Shown one piece after another: positions 39,373 to 50,346 of a DNA stretch of 64,000 nucleotides (the stretch's first letter is position 1; each line of letters starts with the position of its first letter). The position numbers were made by a program, and so were the translations under genes. The notes beneath the pieces were generated by a model. The model was not told where the DNA came from, did not search any database, and saw only the letters and a list, made by a program, of their open reading frames with translations. This DNA is from an uncultured Oleiphilus sp. (GTDB lineage Bacteria > Pseudomonadota > Gammaproteobacteria > Pseudomonadales > Oleiphilaceae): contig CAJWBE010000005.1 in NCBI GenBank assembly GCA_913020045.1, positions 1 through 64,000 of the forward strand, in the 5' to 3' direction.

Positions 39373-40488
39373 CTACGCTCTGTGTTCTTGTTCGAGGTAT
39401 GCTCGACTTTGCATTTCGAGCAGACGACTCTCTGTTCGCTCAAATTCAAAACTCAGCTTTCCGCCTTCATAAAGCTGATGAATTGGCGCTTCCGCCGACA
39501 CAATTAGCTTCACGCTGCGGTCATAAAACTCATCGATCATATTGACGAAACGGCGCGCCTGATCATCTGTATCGACAGACATTACGGGCACATTACTGAC
39601 GATCACCGCGTGGAACTCCCGTGCTAGCTCTATATAGTCGTTCTGGCTACGCGGTCCATCACATAACTCTGCAAACTCGAACCACACAACATCATCAGCA
39701 TGGCGATTTGCCTTTAACACCCGACCATTAACTTCTAAGTCAAGATCATGCTCCCCCGCTTCAACGGCCAACTGATTAAAGTATTTTTCAAGGTTGATGC
39801 GCGACTCTTCATCTAAGGGGGAATGATACAGCTCTGCTTGCTCTAGCGTGCGCAACCGATAGTCATTACCACCATCGACGTTGACGACGTCGGTGTGTTC
39901 TTTTACGAGCGCTATTGCGGGTAAGAATCGCGCCCGTTGAAGACCATCTTTGTAAAGCCCGTCAGGAACAATATTAGAGGTACACACAAGCGATACACCA
40001 TTTGCAAACAGCTCTTCCATTAACAAGGCCAATATCATCGCATCGCCGATGTCAGAGACAAAGAATTCGTCAAAACAAATAATTCGAGCTTCTTCGCTTA
40101 ACTTCTTGGCAACCACAACCAGCGGGTCTTTTTGCTGATCTAAGGTTTTTAATTCGGCATGAACACGCTGCATAAAGCGATGAAAGTGAATACGCATCTT
40201 CTGCTTAAAAGGCAGGCTTTCATAAAAGTTGTCCATCAAGTAGGTCTTACCACGACCCACTCCACCCCAAAAATAAAGTCCTTTAACGGGCTTAATTTTC
40301 TTCTTACCAAAACGGGTAAACCAACGATTTGCCTGTTTTTCACGCTCTGCTTGATCTTGAATCAAGTTTTCATAGAGCGTCTGCAACTTGTCCACAGCCA
40401 TTTTTTGCGCAGGGTCTTTGACAAAACCCTCTCTATCTAAATCACGCAAATATCTTTGCAATGGCGACAATGGCGTAGTCGTTGGCAT
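39373..40488 (-). CDS. zapE: Cell division protein ZapE (AFG1-like ATPase)
   Basis: The 371-residue AFG1-family ATPase is associated with the Z-ring in constricting cells. Walker A is FWGGVGRGKTYLMDNF (about 70-85); Walker B region is IICFDEFFVSDIGDAMIL; further AFG1 motifs are LVCTSNIVPDGLYKDGLQR and RRFVNMIDEFYD near the C-terminus. I use the ATG at 40488, as the longer frame adds only a TTG codon. Divergent from zapG, with 149 bases between. Confidence 0.93.
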   Translation of the reverse strand: MPTTTPLSPLQRYLRDLDREGFVKDPAQKMAVDKLQTLYENLIQDQAEREKQANRWFTRFGKKKIKPVKGLYFWGGVGRGKTYLMDNFYESLPFKQKMRIHFHRFMQRVHAELKTLDQQKDPLVVVAKKLSEEARIICFDEFFVSDIGDAMILALLMEELFANGVSLVCTSNIVPDGLYKDGLQRARFLPAIALVKEHTDVVNVDGGNDYRLRTLEQAELYHSPLDEESRINLEKYFNQLAVEAGEHDLDLEVNGRVLKANRHADDVVWFEFAELCDGPRSQNDYIELAREFHAVIVSNVPVMSVDTDDQARRFVNMIDEFYDRSVKLIVSAEAPIHQLYEGGKLSFEFERTESRLLEMQSRAYLEQEHRA

Positions 40489-40637
40489 CAATCATTTTCC
40501 TTGGTGTCTAAAAAAGCAGCGTATTTTGCCGCGTTCGTAAAATAAACGCCAATTTTCTCGCCGAATAGCCTTAACTTCTTTTGAAAAGGGTTTTAGTATC
40601 CAAGCTCGCGTTTGAACATTTTTGAGTAGAGTGAACT

Positions 40638-41183
40638 ATGGATATACAAATCGTTGCAGGTCTGGGTCTCTTTGTTTTTGGTGTGATCCTCGGTGCGATC
40701 TTACAGCGCTCTTTTGCGGGCGACTCCGGAAAGAATAAACGCCTCGAGCAAAAACTGTCAGAAACCCAAGACGCATACACAAAATACCAGGCAGAAGTCA
40801 GCGCACATTTCATGGATACTGCGCGTAAAGTGCAGAACTTGAACAATAGCTATCGCGATGTTCACGAACAGTTAGCTCGGGGCGCTAGTCGACTTTGCAG
40901 CGACGACGAAGCCAATGACTTCTTATCAATTAGCCTAGATCAAAGCAATAAAGGCAAAGTGTTCGACGAATCAGAGCCTTCAGCACCGTCTATGCCAATG
41001 GACTACGCACCAAAAGAAAAGCCTGATGAGGAAGGAACATTGTCTGAAAGTTTTGGCTTGCAAGACGGCACAGTCACTAACGAACCAGCAGAGACATTAG
41101 TTGAATCCGCCTCGGCGACAGAACAAAATCAAGTAACAGAAGAAGGCAAGCCGGTTGGTCAGGCCGAGCCTCCGAGAATTTAA
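40638..41183 (+). CDS. zapG: ZapG/YhcB family protein (DUF1043)
   Basis: The 181-residue inner-membrane protein has one N-terminal helix (IVAGLGLFVFGVILGAIL) and a coiled-coil stretch ending YQAEVSAHFMDTARKVQNLN, the DUF1043 signature. YhcB/ZapG links cell-wall synthesis, division and lipid balance in E. coli. The C-terminal 80 residues are acidic and low in complexity. Its neighbour zapE is a regular partner in gammaproteobacteria. The 3' end overlaps the convergent Nif3-family gene by four bases. Confidence 0.88.
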   Translation: MDIQIVAGLGLFVFGVILGAILQRSFAGDSGKNKRLEQKLSETQDAYTKYQAEVSAHFMDTARKVQNLNNSYRDVHEQLARGASRLCSDDEANDFLSISLDQSNKGKVFDESEPSAPSMPMDYAPKEKPDEEGTLSESFGLQDGTVTNEPAETLVESASATEQNQVTEEGKPVGQAEPPRI

Positions 41184-41941
41184 ACGGGATTATCGATATC
41201 GATGAACGTAAAGTCTACGTCGTAGACCTCTTGCAGATGCCGACCTAAAGCCTGAATACCATAACGCTCAGTGGCATGATGCCCCGCTGAAAAGTAGTGA
41301 ACCCCCGACTCACGTGCGATATGAACAGTCGGTTCAGATATCTCTCCGCTCAGATAGGCATCGACCCCCGCTGAAACGGCTTGCTCAATCATCCCCTGAG
41401 CAGCACCTGTACACCAAGCTATCGACTCAATGACAGTATCCCCGTCACCAATGTAAGTGCATTCGCGACCCAAGGTATCAGAGATATGGGCTGCCAAAGA
41501 AGCCGCCTTCATCGGCTTACGAAGCCGCCCGACATTTCCTACACTAGGGCGCCCAGCTGGATCTAGCGGCCCCTCTAACAAGAAGCCCAGGTGCTTGGCC
41601 AACTGAACGTTGTTGCCAAATTCAGGATGAACATCAACGGGCAGATGGTAAGCCAATAAACTAATGTCATGGCTGAGTAAGCTTTTCAAACGCTTACGCT
41701 TAATACCAGTTACTTCTGGGGATTCTCCTTTCCAAAAGTAGCCGTGATGGACCAGAATAGCATCAGCACCGCAAGCAATCGCCTCATCAATAAGCGCCTG
41801 AGATGCCGTCACGCCACCAACGATTTTTTGCACCTTGTTCGTGCCTTCCACTTGCAGACCATTTGGGCAATAGTCTTTTATCGCACCGACGTTCAGCAAG
41901 TCAGCGCAATAATTCACTAATTCCGAGAGAGACACTGTCAT
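41180..41941 (-). CDS. Nif3-like dinuclear metal-centre protein (YbgI family)
   Basis: The 253-residue protein forms a hexameric ring with two metals per subunit in its family. The ligands are visible: LVHHGYFWKGE (about 59-69), AYHLPVDVHPEFGNN (about 97-110), and HYFSAGHHATERYGIQ near 217-232. The biochemical role is uncertain; some relatives have been proposed as GTP cyclohydrolase type 1-like, but that is not established. It follows hisC on the same strand by 51 bases. Confidence 0.9.
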   Translation of the reverse strand: MTVSLSELVNYCADLLNVGAIKDYCPNGLQVEGTNKVQKIVGGVTASQALIDEAIACGADAILVHHGYFWKGESPEVTGIKRKRLKSLLSHDISLLAYHLPVDVHPEFGNNVQLAKHLGFLLEGPLDPAGRPSVGNVGRLRKPMKAASLAAHISDTLGRECTYIGDGDTVIESIAWCTGAAQGMIEQAVSAGVDAYLSGEISEPTVHIARESGVHYFSAGHHATERYGIQALGRHLQEVYDVDFTFIDIDNPV

Positions 41942-41992
41942 GATAAAACGTCCTACTAACGATTAAGAAGAAACACCATCGATAGAGTTGGC

Positions 41993-43138
41993 TTATTCCG
42001 CCGTTGCTCCGTCACCATTTAAAGCGACAGTAAGCGCCTCGATCATACGCTCATTGTCGTCTCGGTTGCCTACTGTCAAACGCAAGCAAGACGTCAGGAG
42101 AGGATGCGCTCCGTCTAAGCACTTGATAAGCACCCCTTCAGTCTTCATGACTTCAAATACCTGACGCGCCGGTTTATCCAAGCATCGAACCAAAATAAAA
42201 TTCGCCTCGCTCTCGAATGGCTCAACCGTTTCAATTTGCATCAGGCGATTAAACAAATTGGACCGCTCATCCCTGAGTGCTTCGGTCTGGGCGACCAAGA
42301 CGTCATAATTTTTCAGCGCAAACTCGGCACTAGCCTGTGTTAGCACATTTATGTTGTACGGTAAGCGCACCTTATCAAACTCGTCCAGCCAAGCCTTTCG
42401 CCCCATTAAGAACCCTAAGCGCAAACCGGCCAATCCCACTTTTGACAGCGTGCGCATCACCACAACATTTTCATAATGCGCGCATAAGGACAATAAATCG
42501 GAGTCGGTAAAAGCAATATACGCTTCATCAATAACGACCAAACCATCGCTCGCCTCGACCACCCGTTCGATCGCCTCTAAGCTGAAAACATTTCCTGTTG
42601 GGTTATTGGGCACCGCCAAAAAAATAAGCGCAGGATTATGAACCTTAACTTGTGCAACAAAGTTGTCGATATCGAGATCAAAATTCTCATCGAGATCGAC
42701 TCCAACATAGGGCATTCCAACGAACTTCGCGATCATGCCGTACATAACAAAGCCAGGTTCTGGCGCCATAATTCCGCGATCAGGGTTTGCTAAGGCCATC
42801 GCTAAAATCTGGATAATTTCGTCTGAGCCGTTGCCCAAAAGAATATCAATATCCTGGTTAGATTCAGCACTAAGCTCATCAAGATTCATCAGCGCACGTA
42901 AACCAGCTTTAACCGCGCGACCTCCTGGATCGGGGTATCGATTTGCCTCAACTAACGACAACGCTTGTTGCCATTCAGCCTGTAACGGCCCCGGCCAAGG
43001 GTTAGGGTTTTCCATCGCGTCAAGCTTAAGTAGGCCACTTGAGTCAGGAACATGATACGAGGCAATCGCTCGTATTTCCGTCCGAACTAACACGTCGATC
43101 AAGCCTTGTTTATTATCGCTAGCACTCTTTGCCGTCAT
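41993..43138 (-). CDS. hisC: Histidinol-phosphate aminotransferase
   Basis: The 381-residue class I/II aminotransferase makes histidinol phosphate. The PLP lysine is Lys233 in MRTLSKVGLAGLRLG; VPNNPTGNVF and VVIDEAYIAF bind the cofactor and phosphate. I chose the ATG at 43138, which lies four bases after the hisD stop and has GAGGGG upstream within hisD; the 21-residue longer frame would overlap hisD and lacks family similarity. Confidence 0.94.
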   Translation of the reverse strand: MTAKSASDNKQGLIDVLVRTEIRAIASYHVPDSSGLLKLDAMENPNPWPGPLQAEWQQALSLVEANRYPDPGGRAVKAGLRALMNLDELSAESNQDIDILLGNGSDEIIQILAMALANPDRGIMAPEPGFVMYGMIAKFVGMPYVGVDLDENFDLDIDNFVAQVKVHNPALIFLAVPNNPTGNVFSLEAIERVVEASDGLVVIDEAYIAFTDSDLLSLCAHYENVVVMRTLSKVGLAGLRLGFLMGRKAWLDEFDKVRLPYNINVLTQASAEFALKNYDVLVAQTEALRDERSNLFNRLMQIETVEPFESEANFILVRCLDKPARQVFEVMKTEGVLIKCLDGAHPLLTSCLRLTVGNRDDNERMIEALTVALNGDGATAE

Positions 43139-43142
43139 CACC

Positions 43143-44468
43143 CTACCCCTCAATCTTGCTTTGCGAGTCAGCTTTAATTCGGTACTCGGCTGAACGGGCA
43201 TGCGCGGTAAGCCCTTCTCCTCGAGCTAAAACCGAAGCCACCTTGCCAAGGTCGCTCGCGCCTTGTTCGGAGAAGTTCAAGATAGAGGTACGTTTTTGAA
43301 AGTCATAGACTCCCAAGGGAGACGAAAACCGTGCCGTACCTGACGTAGGTAATACATGATTTGGCCCTGCACAATAATCTCCTAACGCTTCCGCGGTGTA
43401 GCGTCCCATAAATATTGCGCCAGCATGCGTAATCTTCTGCGCTAGGTCTTCCGGGTCTTCGACTGACAATTCTAAATGCTCTGGCGCAATCAAGTTGCTC
43501 ACCACAGCTGCATCGTCAAGCGTTGCTGTATGGATAAAAGCGGCTCTTGATGAAAGCGACGCCTCGATAATGTCTCGTCGCTCAAGCGTCGGCAACAGTC
43601 TCTCTATGCTCGCCTCAACCGCGTCCAAAAACTTGGTATCAGTAGAGATCAAAATAGACTGCGCATTTTCGTCATGCTCTGCTTGAGAAAAAAGATCCAT
43701 CGCAATCCAGTCTGGATCCGTTTTACCGTCGCATATAACGAGTATCTCAGAGGGCCCAGCAATCATATCAATACCAACCACCCCAAAAACTTCACGCTTT
43801 GCGGTCGCGACATAGATGTTTCCCGGTCCGACAATTTTATCTACTTTAGGAACGGTTTCCGTCCCATACGCAAGGGCTGCTACGGCTTGCGCACCGCCAA
43901 TCGTAAAGACCCTATCGACACCGGCGATTTTCGCCGCCGCCAAAACCAGCTCATTCACTTCGTTGTGAGGCGTGGGAACGACCATTACGACTTCATCGAC
44001 ACCAGCAACCTTCGCTGGCAAAGCATTCATCAACACAGATGACGGATAAGCCGCTTTACCACCAGGGACATAAAGGCCCGCTTTCTGTATCGCAGAGACT
44101 CGTTGACCTAGCACCGTCCCATTCTCTTCTTGATAGCTCCATGACGCTTGCTGCTGGCGCTCATGGTAGGCACGCACCCGCTGAGCGGCCGTTTCTAATG
44201 CAGACCGCTGTTCGTCTGACAAACCTTCTAGCGCCGCACTCAGTCGCTCTTGCGAAACCTCTAACTCAGCACCAGACGTGGCAGAGAGGCCATCAAAACG
44301 GGAACTATATTCCAATAAAGCCTGGTCACCCCGTGCTTTCACATCAGCAAGGATCGACTTTACTGTCGCGTGCACATCGTGATCTAACTGCTCATCCCAA
44401 GCGACGAGCGACTCAACTTCAGCAACGGAGGACTTACCCTGAAATTTAATTCTTTGAATTTTTTCCAC
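43143..44468 (-). CDS. hisD: Histidinol dehydrogenase
   Basis: The 441-residue zinc enzyme oxidises histidinol to histidine in two NAD-dependent steps. [24 protein letters not shown] and [13 protein letters not shown] (split motifs around 130-150 and 260-275) are family signatures; the catalytic Glu-His pair lies in [13 protein letters not shown]. Translation begins at GTG 44468; no ATG is in frame nearby. It sits in a hisG-hisD-hisC run. Confidence 0.94.
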   Translation of the reverse strand: MEKIQRIKFQGKSSVAEVESLVAWDEQLDHDVHATVKSILADVKARGDQALLEYSSRFDGLSATSGAELEVSQERLSAALEGLSDEQRSALETAAQRVRAYHERQQQASWSYQEENGTVLGQRVSAIQKAGLYVPGGKAAYPSSVLMNALPAKVAGVDEVVMVVPTPHNEVNELVLAAAKIAGVDRVFTIGGAQAVAALAYGTETVPKVDKIVGPGNIYVATAKREVFGVVGIDMIAGPSEILVICDGKTDPDWIAMDLFSQAEHDENAQSILISTDTKFLDAVEASIERLLPTLERRDIIEASLSSRAAFIHTATLDDAAVVSNLIAPEHLELSVEDPEDLAQKITHAGAIFMGRYTAEALGDYCAGPNHVLPTSGTARFSSPLGVYDFQKRTSILNFSEQGASDLGKVASVLARGEGLTAHARSAEYRIKADSQSKIEG

Positions 44469-44503
44469 GTGATGACTACCTAAAACAAGAAGGTTTTATT
44501 CGC

Positions 44504-45139
44504 TTAAGATTGCGCAACCGCGCGAGACAATTGTTCGATAATAGGCTGAATTTCAGCATGCTTCATTTTCATCGAGGCACGATTAACAACCAGTCTCGTA
44601 CTAATTTGATGGATTTCATCTCGCGCTTCCAAGCCGTTTGCCTTTAGCGTGTTACCCGTGTCGACAATATCGACAATTTCATCCGCCAAACCGAGAATCG
44701 GCGCTAATTCCATCGCGCCGTAAAGCTTGATTACGTCAGCCTGAATGCCTTGACTCGCGTAATACGCTTTGGCCAAGTTTACAAACTTTGTTGCGACTTT
44801 AATCCGACCAGCCGGGCTCTGATACCCTTTCTTGGCCGCCGTCATCAAACGACAGCGCGCAATATTTAGATCTAAAGGTTCGTAAAGCCCCTCAGCGCCA
44901 TGTTCCATCAACACGTCTTTACCCGTGACACCAACATCAGCGCCGCCATATTGAACATAGGACGGAACATCCGTTGCGCGAAGAACGATAATTTTGACAT
45001 GATCAAGTGTTGTATCAAAGATCAGCTTTCGACTTGACGTAACATCTTCGAGCGGCGCAATGTTGGCCGTCGCTAGCAACGGAAGCGTTTCCTTTAAAAT
45101 GCGCCCTTTCGAAAGCGCGATAATCAAATTCTTAGACAT
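44504..45139 (-). CDS. hisG: ATP phosphoribosyltransferase, short form
   Basis: This is a 211-residue catalytic subunit starting the histidine pathway. [18 protein letters not shown] opens the protein; [17 protein letters not shown] and [17 protein letters not shown] are the family motifs. It lacks the C-terminal regulatory domain of the long form, so it needs a HisZ partner, which is not in this window. I use the ATG at 45139; the longer frame begins at a TTG two codons before. Confidence 0.94.
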   Translation of the reverse strand: MSKNLIIALSKGRILKETLPLLATANIAPLEDVTSSRKLIFDTTLDHVKIIVLRATDVPSYVQYGGADVGVTGKDVLMEHGAEGLYEPLDLNIARCRLMTAAKKGYQSPAGRIKVATKFVNLAKAYYASQGIQADVIKLYGAMELAPILGLADEIVDIVDTGNTLKANGLEARDEIHQISTRLVVNRASMKMKHAEIQPIIEQLSRAVAQS

Positions 45140-45217
45140 TAACAATTCTCTATATTTCTACCATGACGCGTCACGCAAACAGCGCAACTACGCTAAGTCA
45201 ATTCAGGCAAGCAACAA

Positions 45218-46492
<1,275 letters not shown>

Positions 46493-46524
46493 TCAAAAAA
46501 TTAAGAATACAGCCACGCAGCTTG

Positions 46525-46764
46525 TTATTGCGCTTGCTGCCATTCAGATGGGGTGTAAGTCTTGATAACGACCGCATGAATCGTCCCATCTAAAATATAC
46601 TTATTCAAACAACCATAAATAAGCTGCTGACGCTTCACCGCGTTCAAACCGTCAAACACATCTCCAATCGCTCGTACCTGATAGTGATAACCGTCTGTTT
46701 CAGCAACCACCTCAACATTTTCAAGCGTGTCTGTAATTAACTTCTCGACTTCGTTGACTTCCAT
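46525..46764 (-). CDS. ibaG: BolA/IbaG family protein
   Basis: The 79-residue protein is of the BolA fold, with VEVVAETDGYHYQVRAIGD and KRQQLIYGCLNKYILDGTIHAV. Family members bind monothiol glutaredoxins and act in iron-sulfur trafficking; IbaG is the variant encoded beside murA and the mla genes. It is separated from mlaB by 263 bases without a clear gene. Confidence 0.92.
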   Translation of the reverse strand: MEVNEVEKLITDTLENVEVVAETDGYHYQVRAIGDVFDGLNAVKRQQLIYGCLNKYILDGTIHAVVIKTYTPSEWQQAQ

Positions 46765-47027
46765 TTTTAGCTCTCAGCAACTATGTATTATTAACGCGAC
46801 TTACTCAGCCGCAATTACTCGAAACTTGACCCGCCGCCTCCGCAATTCGAACGAATCTCAACACACTAACATTCGCATAAGGCACGGGCGCGCCATGATA
46901 CAACAAAGCTGACGGGCGCTAAAGTGCATTAAAGAAATGACAAGAATACTCAGCAAACAAGCCTTAGCAGGACACTAAAGAAAACAAAGGGTGCGCTACG
47001 AAAAGCCAGCGCGAGACGACAGCGCTA

Positions 47028-47333
47028 TTATTTATCAGCGAGTGGCAGAATCGACTCCAAGCCACCGACTCTAGCCATGTCATAGAGCTTCTGCGGCAAG
47101 CCTGTCATCGACAAGTGACAGCCAACCTTGTTTGCTGCACGCTCGCAACTAAGCATCAATGAGAGTATTGCACTACTAACTGAGCCCAACTCTTGAAAAC
47201 CAATTTCAAGCGCCTTGCCCGAAGCTTTTTTGATATATGCCTCTAGCTCTCTGCGTAAAGCTATCGTGTCGTTGATATCGCACTCACCCACCACCAAAAC
47301 GTATGACTCATTTTTTCTTGTTATCGACGCCAC
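47028..47333 (-). CDS. mlaB: MlaB STAS-domain protein
   Basis: The 101-residue STAS-domain protein belongs to the MlaFEDB complex and sits on the MlaF ATPase to stabilise it. The segment ELGSVSSAILSLMLSCERAA is the STAS core loop and helix. Translation starts at GTG 47333 with AAGG seven bases upstream, two bases after the mlaC stop. Sequence identity among MlaB proteins is low; position in the operon makes the call firm. Confidence 0.88.
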   Translation of the reverse strand: MASITRKNESYVLVVGECDINDTIALRRELEAYIKKASGKALEIGFQELGSVSSAILSLMLSCERAANKVGCHLSMTGLPQKLYDMARVGGLESILPLADK

Positions 47334-47335
47334 GT

Positions 47336-48037
47336 CTAACCTTCTTTCGCTATCGCTGAAGTAGAGTCTGCTGTCGGAAGCTCAATATCGACAGTCCAGC
47401 CGTTAATAACCGCAGCAATATCACCTTTATTTGCACGATACTGCGTTTCGAACTTATCTTTGAACGCAAGACCAACATTAACGCCAAACACAATGACGTT
47501 TTCCATCAACCATTTTCCTGACTTGTTCTTGTACATCGAATACGTCACCGGATAAACATTTCCACTATCAGAAATGACATCCATATCAACGCTCGCTCTT
47601 GCATCACTGCGGGAGTTTAACTCGGCCTTAGTAACGTTTATCTTAAATTCGCCACTCTCAACTAGAGTTTTCGTATAAGTGTTGAACAAGCTGTCTTTAA
47701 ATACGCCGGTAAACTGCCCGCGCTGCTCCTTACTGGCAGAGCGTGCATATTTACCCATCACTCGCGCGGCAATACGTTTAAAGTCAACGATATTACTAAT
47801 CGCCTCGTCCATTGACCGATAAAATCGCTGTGGGTCAGATTCAAAATGCACTTTCTCTGACTCATAAACCGCCAGCATTCTCGTCACATTTTGCTCAACG
47901 ACGTGCCGCACTTCATCCGCACCATCGGCAGTCGCGGCCATACTAGTAAAGGAAAGCATCGCAACCAACAGCAGCGCACTTAACCTAAACCAAAAACTAT
48001 GCTCTTGTTTTTTAATTGCTTTTATTTGAGTCATCAT
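47336..48037 (-). CDS. mlaC: Phospholipid-binding protein MlaC
   Basis: The 233-residue periplasmic carrier ferries phospholipid between the outer-membrane MlaA complex and inner-membrane MlaD. A signal peptide ends near MAATADGADE (about residue 38; the hydrophobic core is LSALLLVAMLSFTSM). FKRIAARVMGKYARSAS and YNTYTKTL-type motif FNTYTKTLVESG are the family hallmarks. It lies nine bases after mlaD. Confidence 0.93.
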   Translation of the reverse strand: MMTQIKAIKKQEHSFWFRLSALLLVAMLSFTSMAATADGADEVRHVVEQNVTRMLAVYESEKVHFESDPQRFYRSMDEAISNIVDFKRIAARVMGKYARSASKEQRGQFTGVFKDSLFNTYTKTLVESGEFKINVTKAELNSRSDARASVDMDVISDSGNVYPVTYSMYKNKSGKWLMENVIVFGVNVGLAFKDKFETQYRANKGDIAAVINGWTVDIELPTADSTSAIAKEG

Positions 48038-48045
48038 CGCTTAGC

Positions 48046-48504
48046 CTATAGTTTCGCTTGACCAGACGCGAATGCGCCGATCAGCTTTTCTAAATTGAGT
48101 GCAGACTGCGTATCAAAAATAGTATCGCCATCGGTCAAATACTCTTCATCTGCACCGACACTAATCGCTACGTATTTATCACCAAGCAAACCGGAAGTTT
48201 GGATCGAAGCCACACTATCAGCAGTCAAATTATCAACGTCACTATAAATTTCCATTTCGACCAGCGCACTATAGCTTTTCTTGTCGAGAGATATCGCGCT
48301 GACTTTACCGACGGTCACGCCCGCTAAAGAAACCCGACCTCTCAACGACAGGCCACCTAAATCGTCAAACTGCGCATACACGCGGTAAGACTCTTTCTGA
48401 CTGTCTGTTGTCAAACCGCTCACCTGCAGGGCCAAGAAGATTAACGCCCCCATCCCAAGCAGCATAAATACGCCAACAGCCAACTCTACGCTTCGTTGAT
48501 ACAT
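48046..48504 (-). CDS. mlaD: Outer-membrane lipid asymmetry protein MlaD
   Basis: The 152-residue MCE-domain protein has an N-terminal membrane helix (VELAVGVFMLLGMGALIFLA) and one MCE domain (YAQFDDLGGLSLRGRVSLAG, VGKVSAISLD, SGLLGDKYVAIS). Six copies form a ring with MlaE and MlaF through which phospholipid passes. It lies 28 bases after mlaE. Confidence 0.95.
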   Translation of the reverse strand: MYQRSVELAVGVFMLLGMGALIFLALQVSGLTTDSQKESYRVYAQFDDLGGLSLRGRVSLAGVTVGKVSAISLDKKSYSALVEMEIYSDVDNLTADSVASIQTSGLLGDKYVAISVGADEEYLTDGDTIFDTQSALNLEKLIGAFASGQAKL

Positions 48505-48532
48505 AACTCTCTCTTTGTTATCCCTAGCTAAT

Positions 48533-49312
48533 TTATATAGACCCGAACATCACGGCTGTCAGTAAAAAATCCAACCCCAACACCGATAAAGACGAATACA
48601 CCACAGTCTTCGTGGTCGCGATACTTATTCCTTGCGATGTCGGCACCAAATCATACCCCTGGTAGATCGCAATCCATGTGCAAACCAAGCCAAACACTAC
48701 CGACTTAACGATGCCGTTAACAACATCCCCTTCAAACTCTACCGAGGATTGCATATTTGACCAGTACGCCCCCTCAAAAACGCCCAGCCAATCGACGCTC
48801 ACTAACATACCACCAAAAATACCCACCGCACTAAAAATAACCGCTAGCAGTGGCATCGAGATAAACCCAGCCCAAAAGCGTGGCGCAATGACCCTACGAA
48901 GCGGATCCACGCCCATCATTTCCATACTACTAAGCTGTTCCGTCGCCTTCATCAGCCCGATTTCCGCTGTCAGCGCCGAGCCCGCTCTACCCGCAAATAG
49001 CAACGCTGTCACGACCGGGCCAAGTTCACGAACTAAGGTCAACGCCACCATCTGCCCAACCGCTTGCTCCGAGCCATAGTCAACGAGAATACTATAACCC
49101 TGTAAGCCGAGAACCATTCCGATAAACAAGCCAGATACCACAATAATAATTAGCGATAGCACGCCGATGCGGTACATTTGCGCCACCAACAGCTTCAAGC
49201 CATTCAAGCTCAGCGCAAGACCAAATACGGCGCGCAACAAAAACACCCCTGAACGCCCAAGAGACGCGGCAAACTCCATACTGGTACGACCAGTTCTGCG
49301 AATAAATTCCAT
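48533..49312 (-). CDS. mlaE: Phospholipid ABC transporter permease MlaE
   Basis: The 259-residue integral membrane protein is of the MlaE/YrbE family. Five to six hydrophobic segments are visible, with family motifs [39 protein letters not shown] and [18 protein letters not shown]. The last is the coupling loop that meets MlaF. It starts 36 bases after mlaF. Confidence 0.95.
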   Translation of the reverse strand: MEFIRRTGRTSMEFAASLGRSGVFLLRAVFGLALSLNGLKLLVAQMYRIGVLSLIIIVVSGLFIGMVLGLQGYSILVDYGSEQAVGQMVALTLVRELGPVVTALLFAGRAGSALTAEIGLMKATEQLSSMEMMGVDPLRRVIAPRFWAGFISMPLLAVIFSAVGIFGGMLVSVDWLGVFEGAYWSNMQSSVEFEGDVVNGIVKSVVFGLVCTWIAIYQGYDLVPTSQGISIATTKTVVYSSLSVLGLDFLLTAVMFGSI

Positions 49313-49348
49313 TAAATATACTACGCTTCTCTCGTAAATAAGTTCTAT

Positions 49349-50149
49349 CTAAGGGGTGTCACCCAGCAGGTCATTTCGATACTCCCCTGCCGGAAAATGA
49401 AACGGCACGGGACCATCGGGCAAGCCGTTAACAAACTGCTTGACGAGCGGAGACTCATGACTTTTAAGTTCAGCGGGTGAACCAGCGCCAATCACCCTTC
49501 CATCTGCAATGATAATACAGTGATCAGCAATGCTCATCGCTTCAGCAATGTCATGGGAAACCAAAATACTGGTTAGCCCTAACGCATCGTTTAACAACCG
49601 AATTAACTGGACTAGAACACCCATAGCAATCGGGTCCTGACCTGCAAATGGTTCATCATACATAATGAGCTTCGGGTCTAACGCTATCGCCCTCGCAAGT
49701 GCCACTCGCCTCGTCATACCACCAGAAAGCTCAGACGGCATCAAATCGCGCGCCCCTCTCAAGCCAACGGCATGCAGTTTCATCAAAACAATATCGCGAA
49801 TCATATCATTGGGCAGCGCTGTGTGCGCGCGCAACGGGAAGGCAATGTTCTCGAAAACACTCAGATCAGAAAACAGTGCTCCGCTCTGAAACAGCATTCC
49901 CATTTTTGCTCGCGCCTCGAATAGCTCTTTGCGATTCAACTTGCTTAGATCCTGCCCGCCTATTAGCACTCTGCCAGAAGACGCTTTAAGCTGATTACCG
50001 ATCAACTTAAGCAAAGTCGTTTTGCCGATGCCACTGGGACCCATGATCGCCGTGACCTTTCCTTTCGGAATCGACATACTCAAGTCAGTAAAAATTGACC
50101 GATGCCCTCTGAAAAAGCTCAGATTTTCAACTTCTATGTACGACGTCAA
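49349..50149 (-). CDS. mlaF: Phospholipid ABC transporter ATPase MlaF
   Basis: This is a 266-residue ABC ATPase. Walker A is GPSGIGKTTL, the signature is LSGGMTRRVALARA, Walker B LIMYDEPFAGQDP. The C-terminal tail (KQFVNGLPDGPVPFHFP) is the MlaF-type extension that contacts the neighbouring subunit. It heads the mla operon, divergent from yrbG. The best start is TTG 50149, preceded by AAGG. Confidence 0.94.
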   Translation of the reverse strand: MTSYIEVENLSFFRGHRSIFTDLSMSIPKGKVTAIMGPSGIGKTTLLKLIGNQLKASSGRVLIGGQDLSKLNRKELFEARAKMGMLFQSGALFSDLSVFENIAFPLRAHTALPNDMIRDIVLMKLHAVGLRGARDLMPSELSGGMTRRVALARAIALDPKLIMYDEPFAGQDPIAMGVLVQLIRLLNDALGLTSILVSHDIAEAMSIADHCIIIADGRVIGAGSPAELKSHESPLVKQFVNGLPDGPVPFHFPAGEYRNDLLGDTP

Positions 50150-50346
50150 CGCCTTGTCCCTTGAGTTTTAAACCGTGCTATTTAAGCAGAGCTTTTTGCA
50201 AGAACCAACCGATTTAACAATAAAATTCCCGCACCGACAAATAAGGCCGGCAAAGCTTTTCAAAAGCAGCACCAAAAACCGGTTGCAGATAGATATCAAG
50301 TTCATCACAATGCGCCGTTCTTTAGCCACACAAGCGCGTTTTCATC

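Noticed and set aside
43139-43201. Longer hisC reading starting inside hisD
   Set aside because: The extra 21 residues do not resemble HisC, and a good ribosome binding site precedes the ATG at 43138.
46765-47027. Possible terminator (AGCGC and GCGCT arms) between mlaB and ibaG
   Set aside because: The stem is only five pairs with a nine-base loop, and the T-run is broken.
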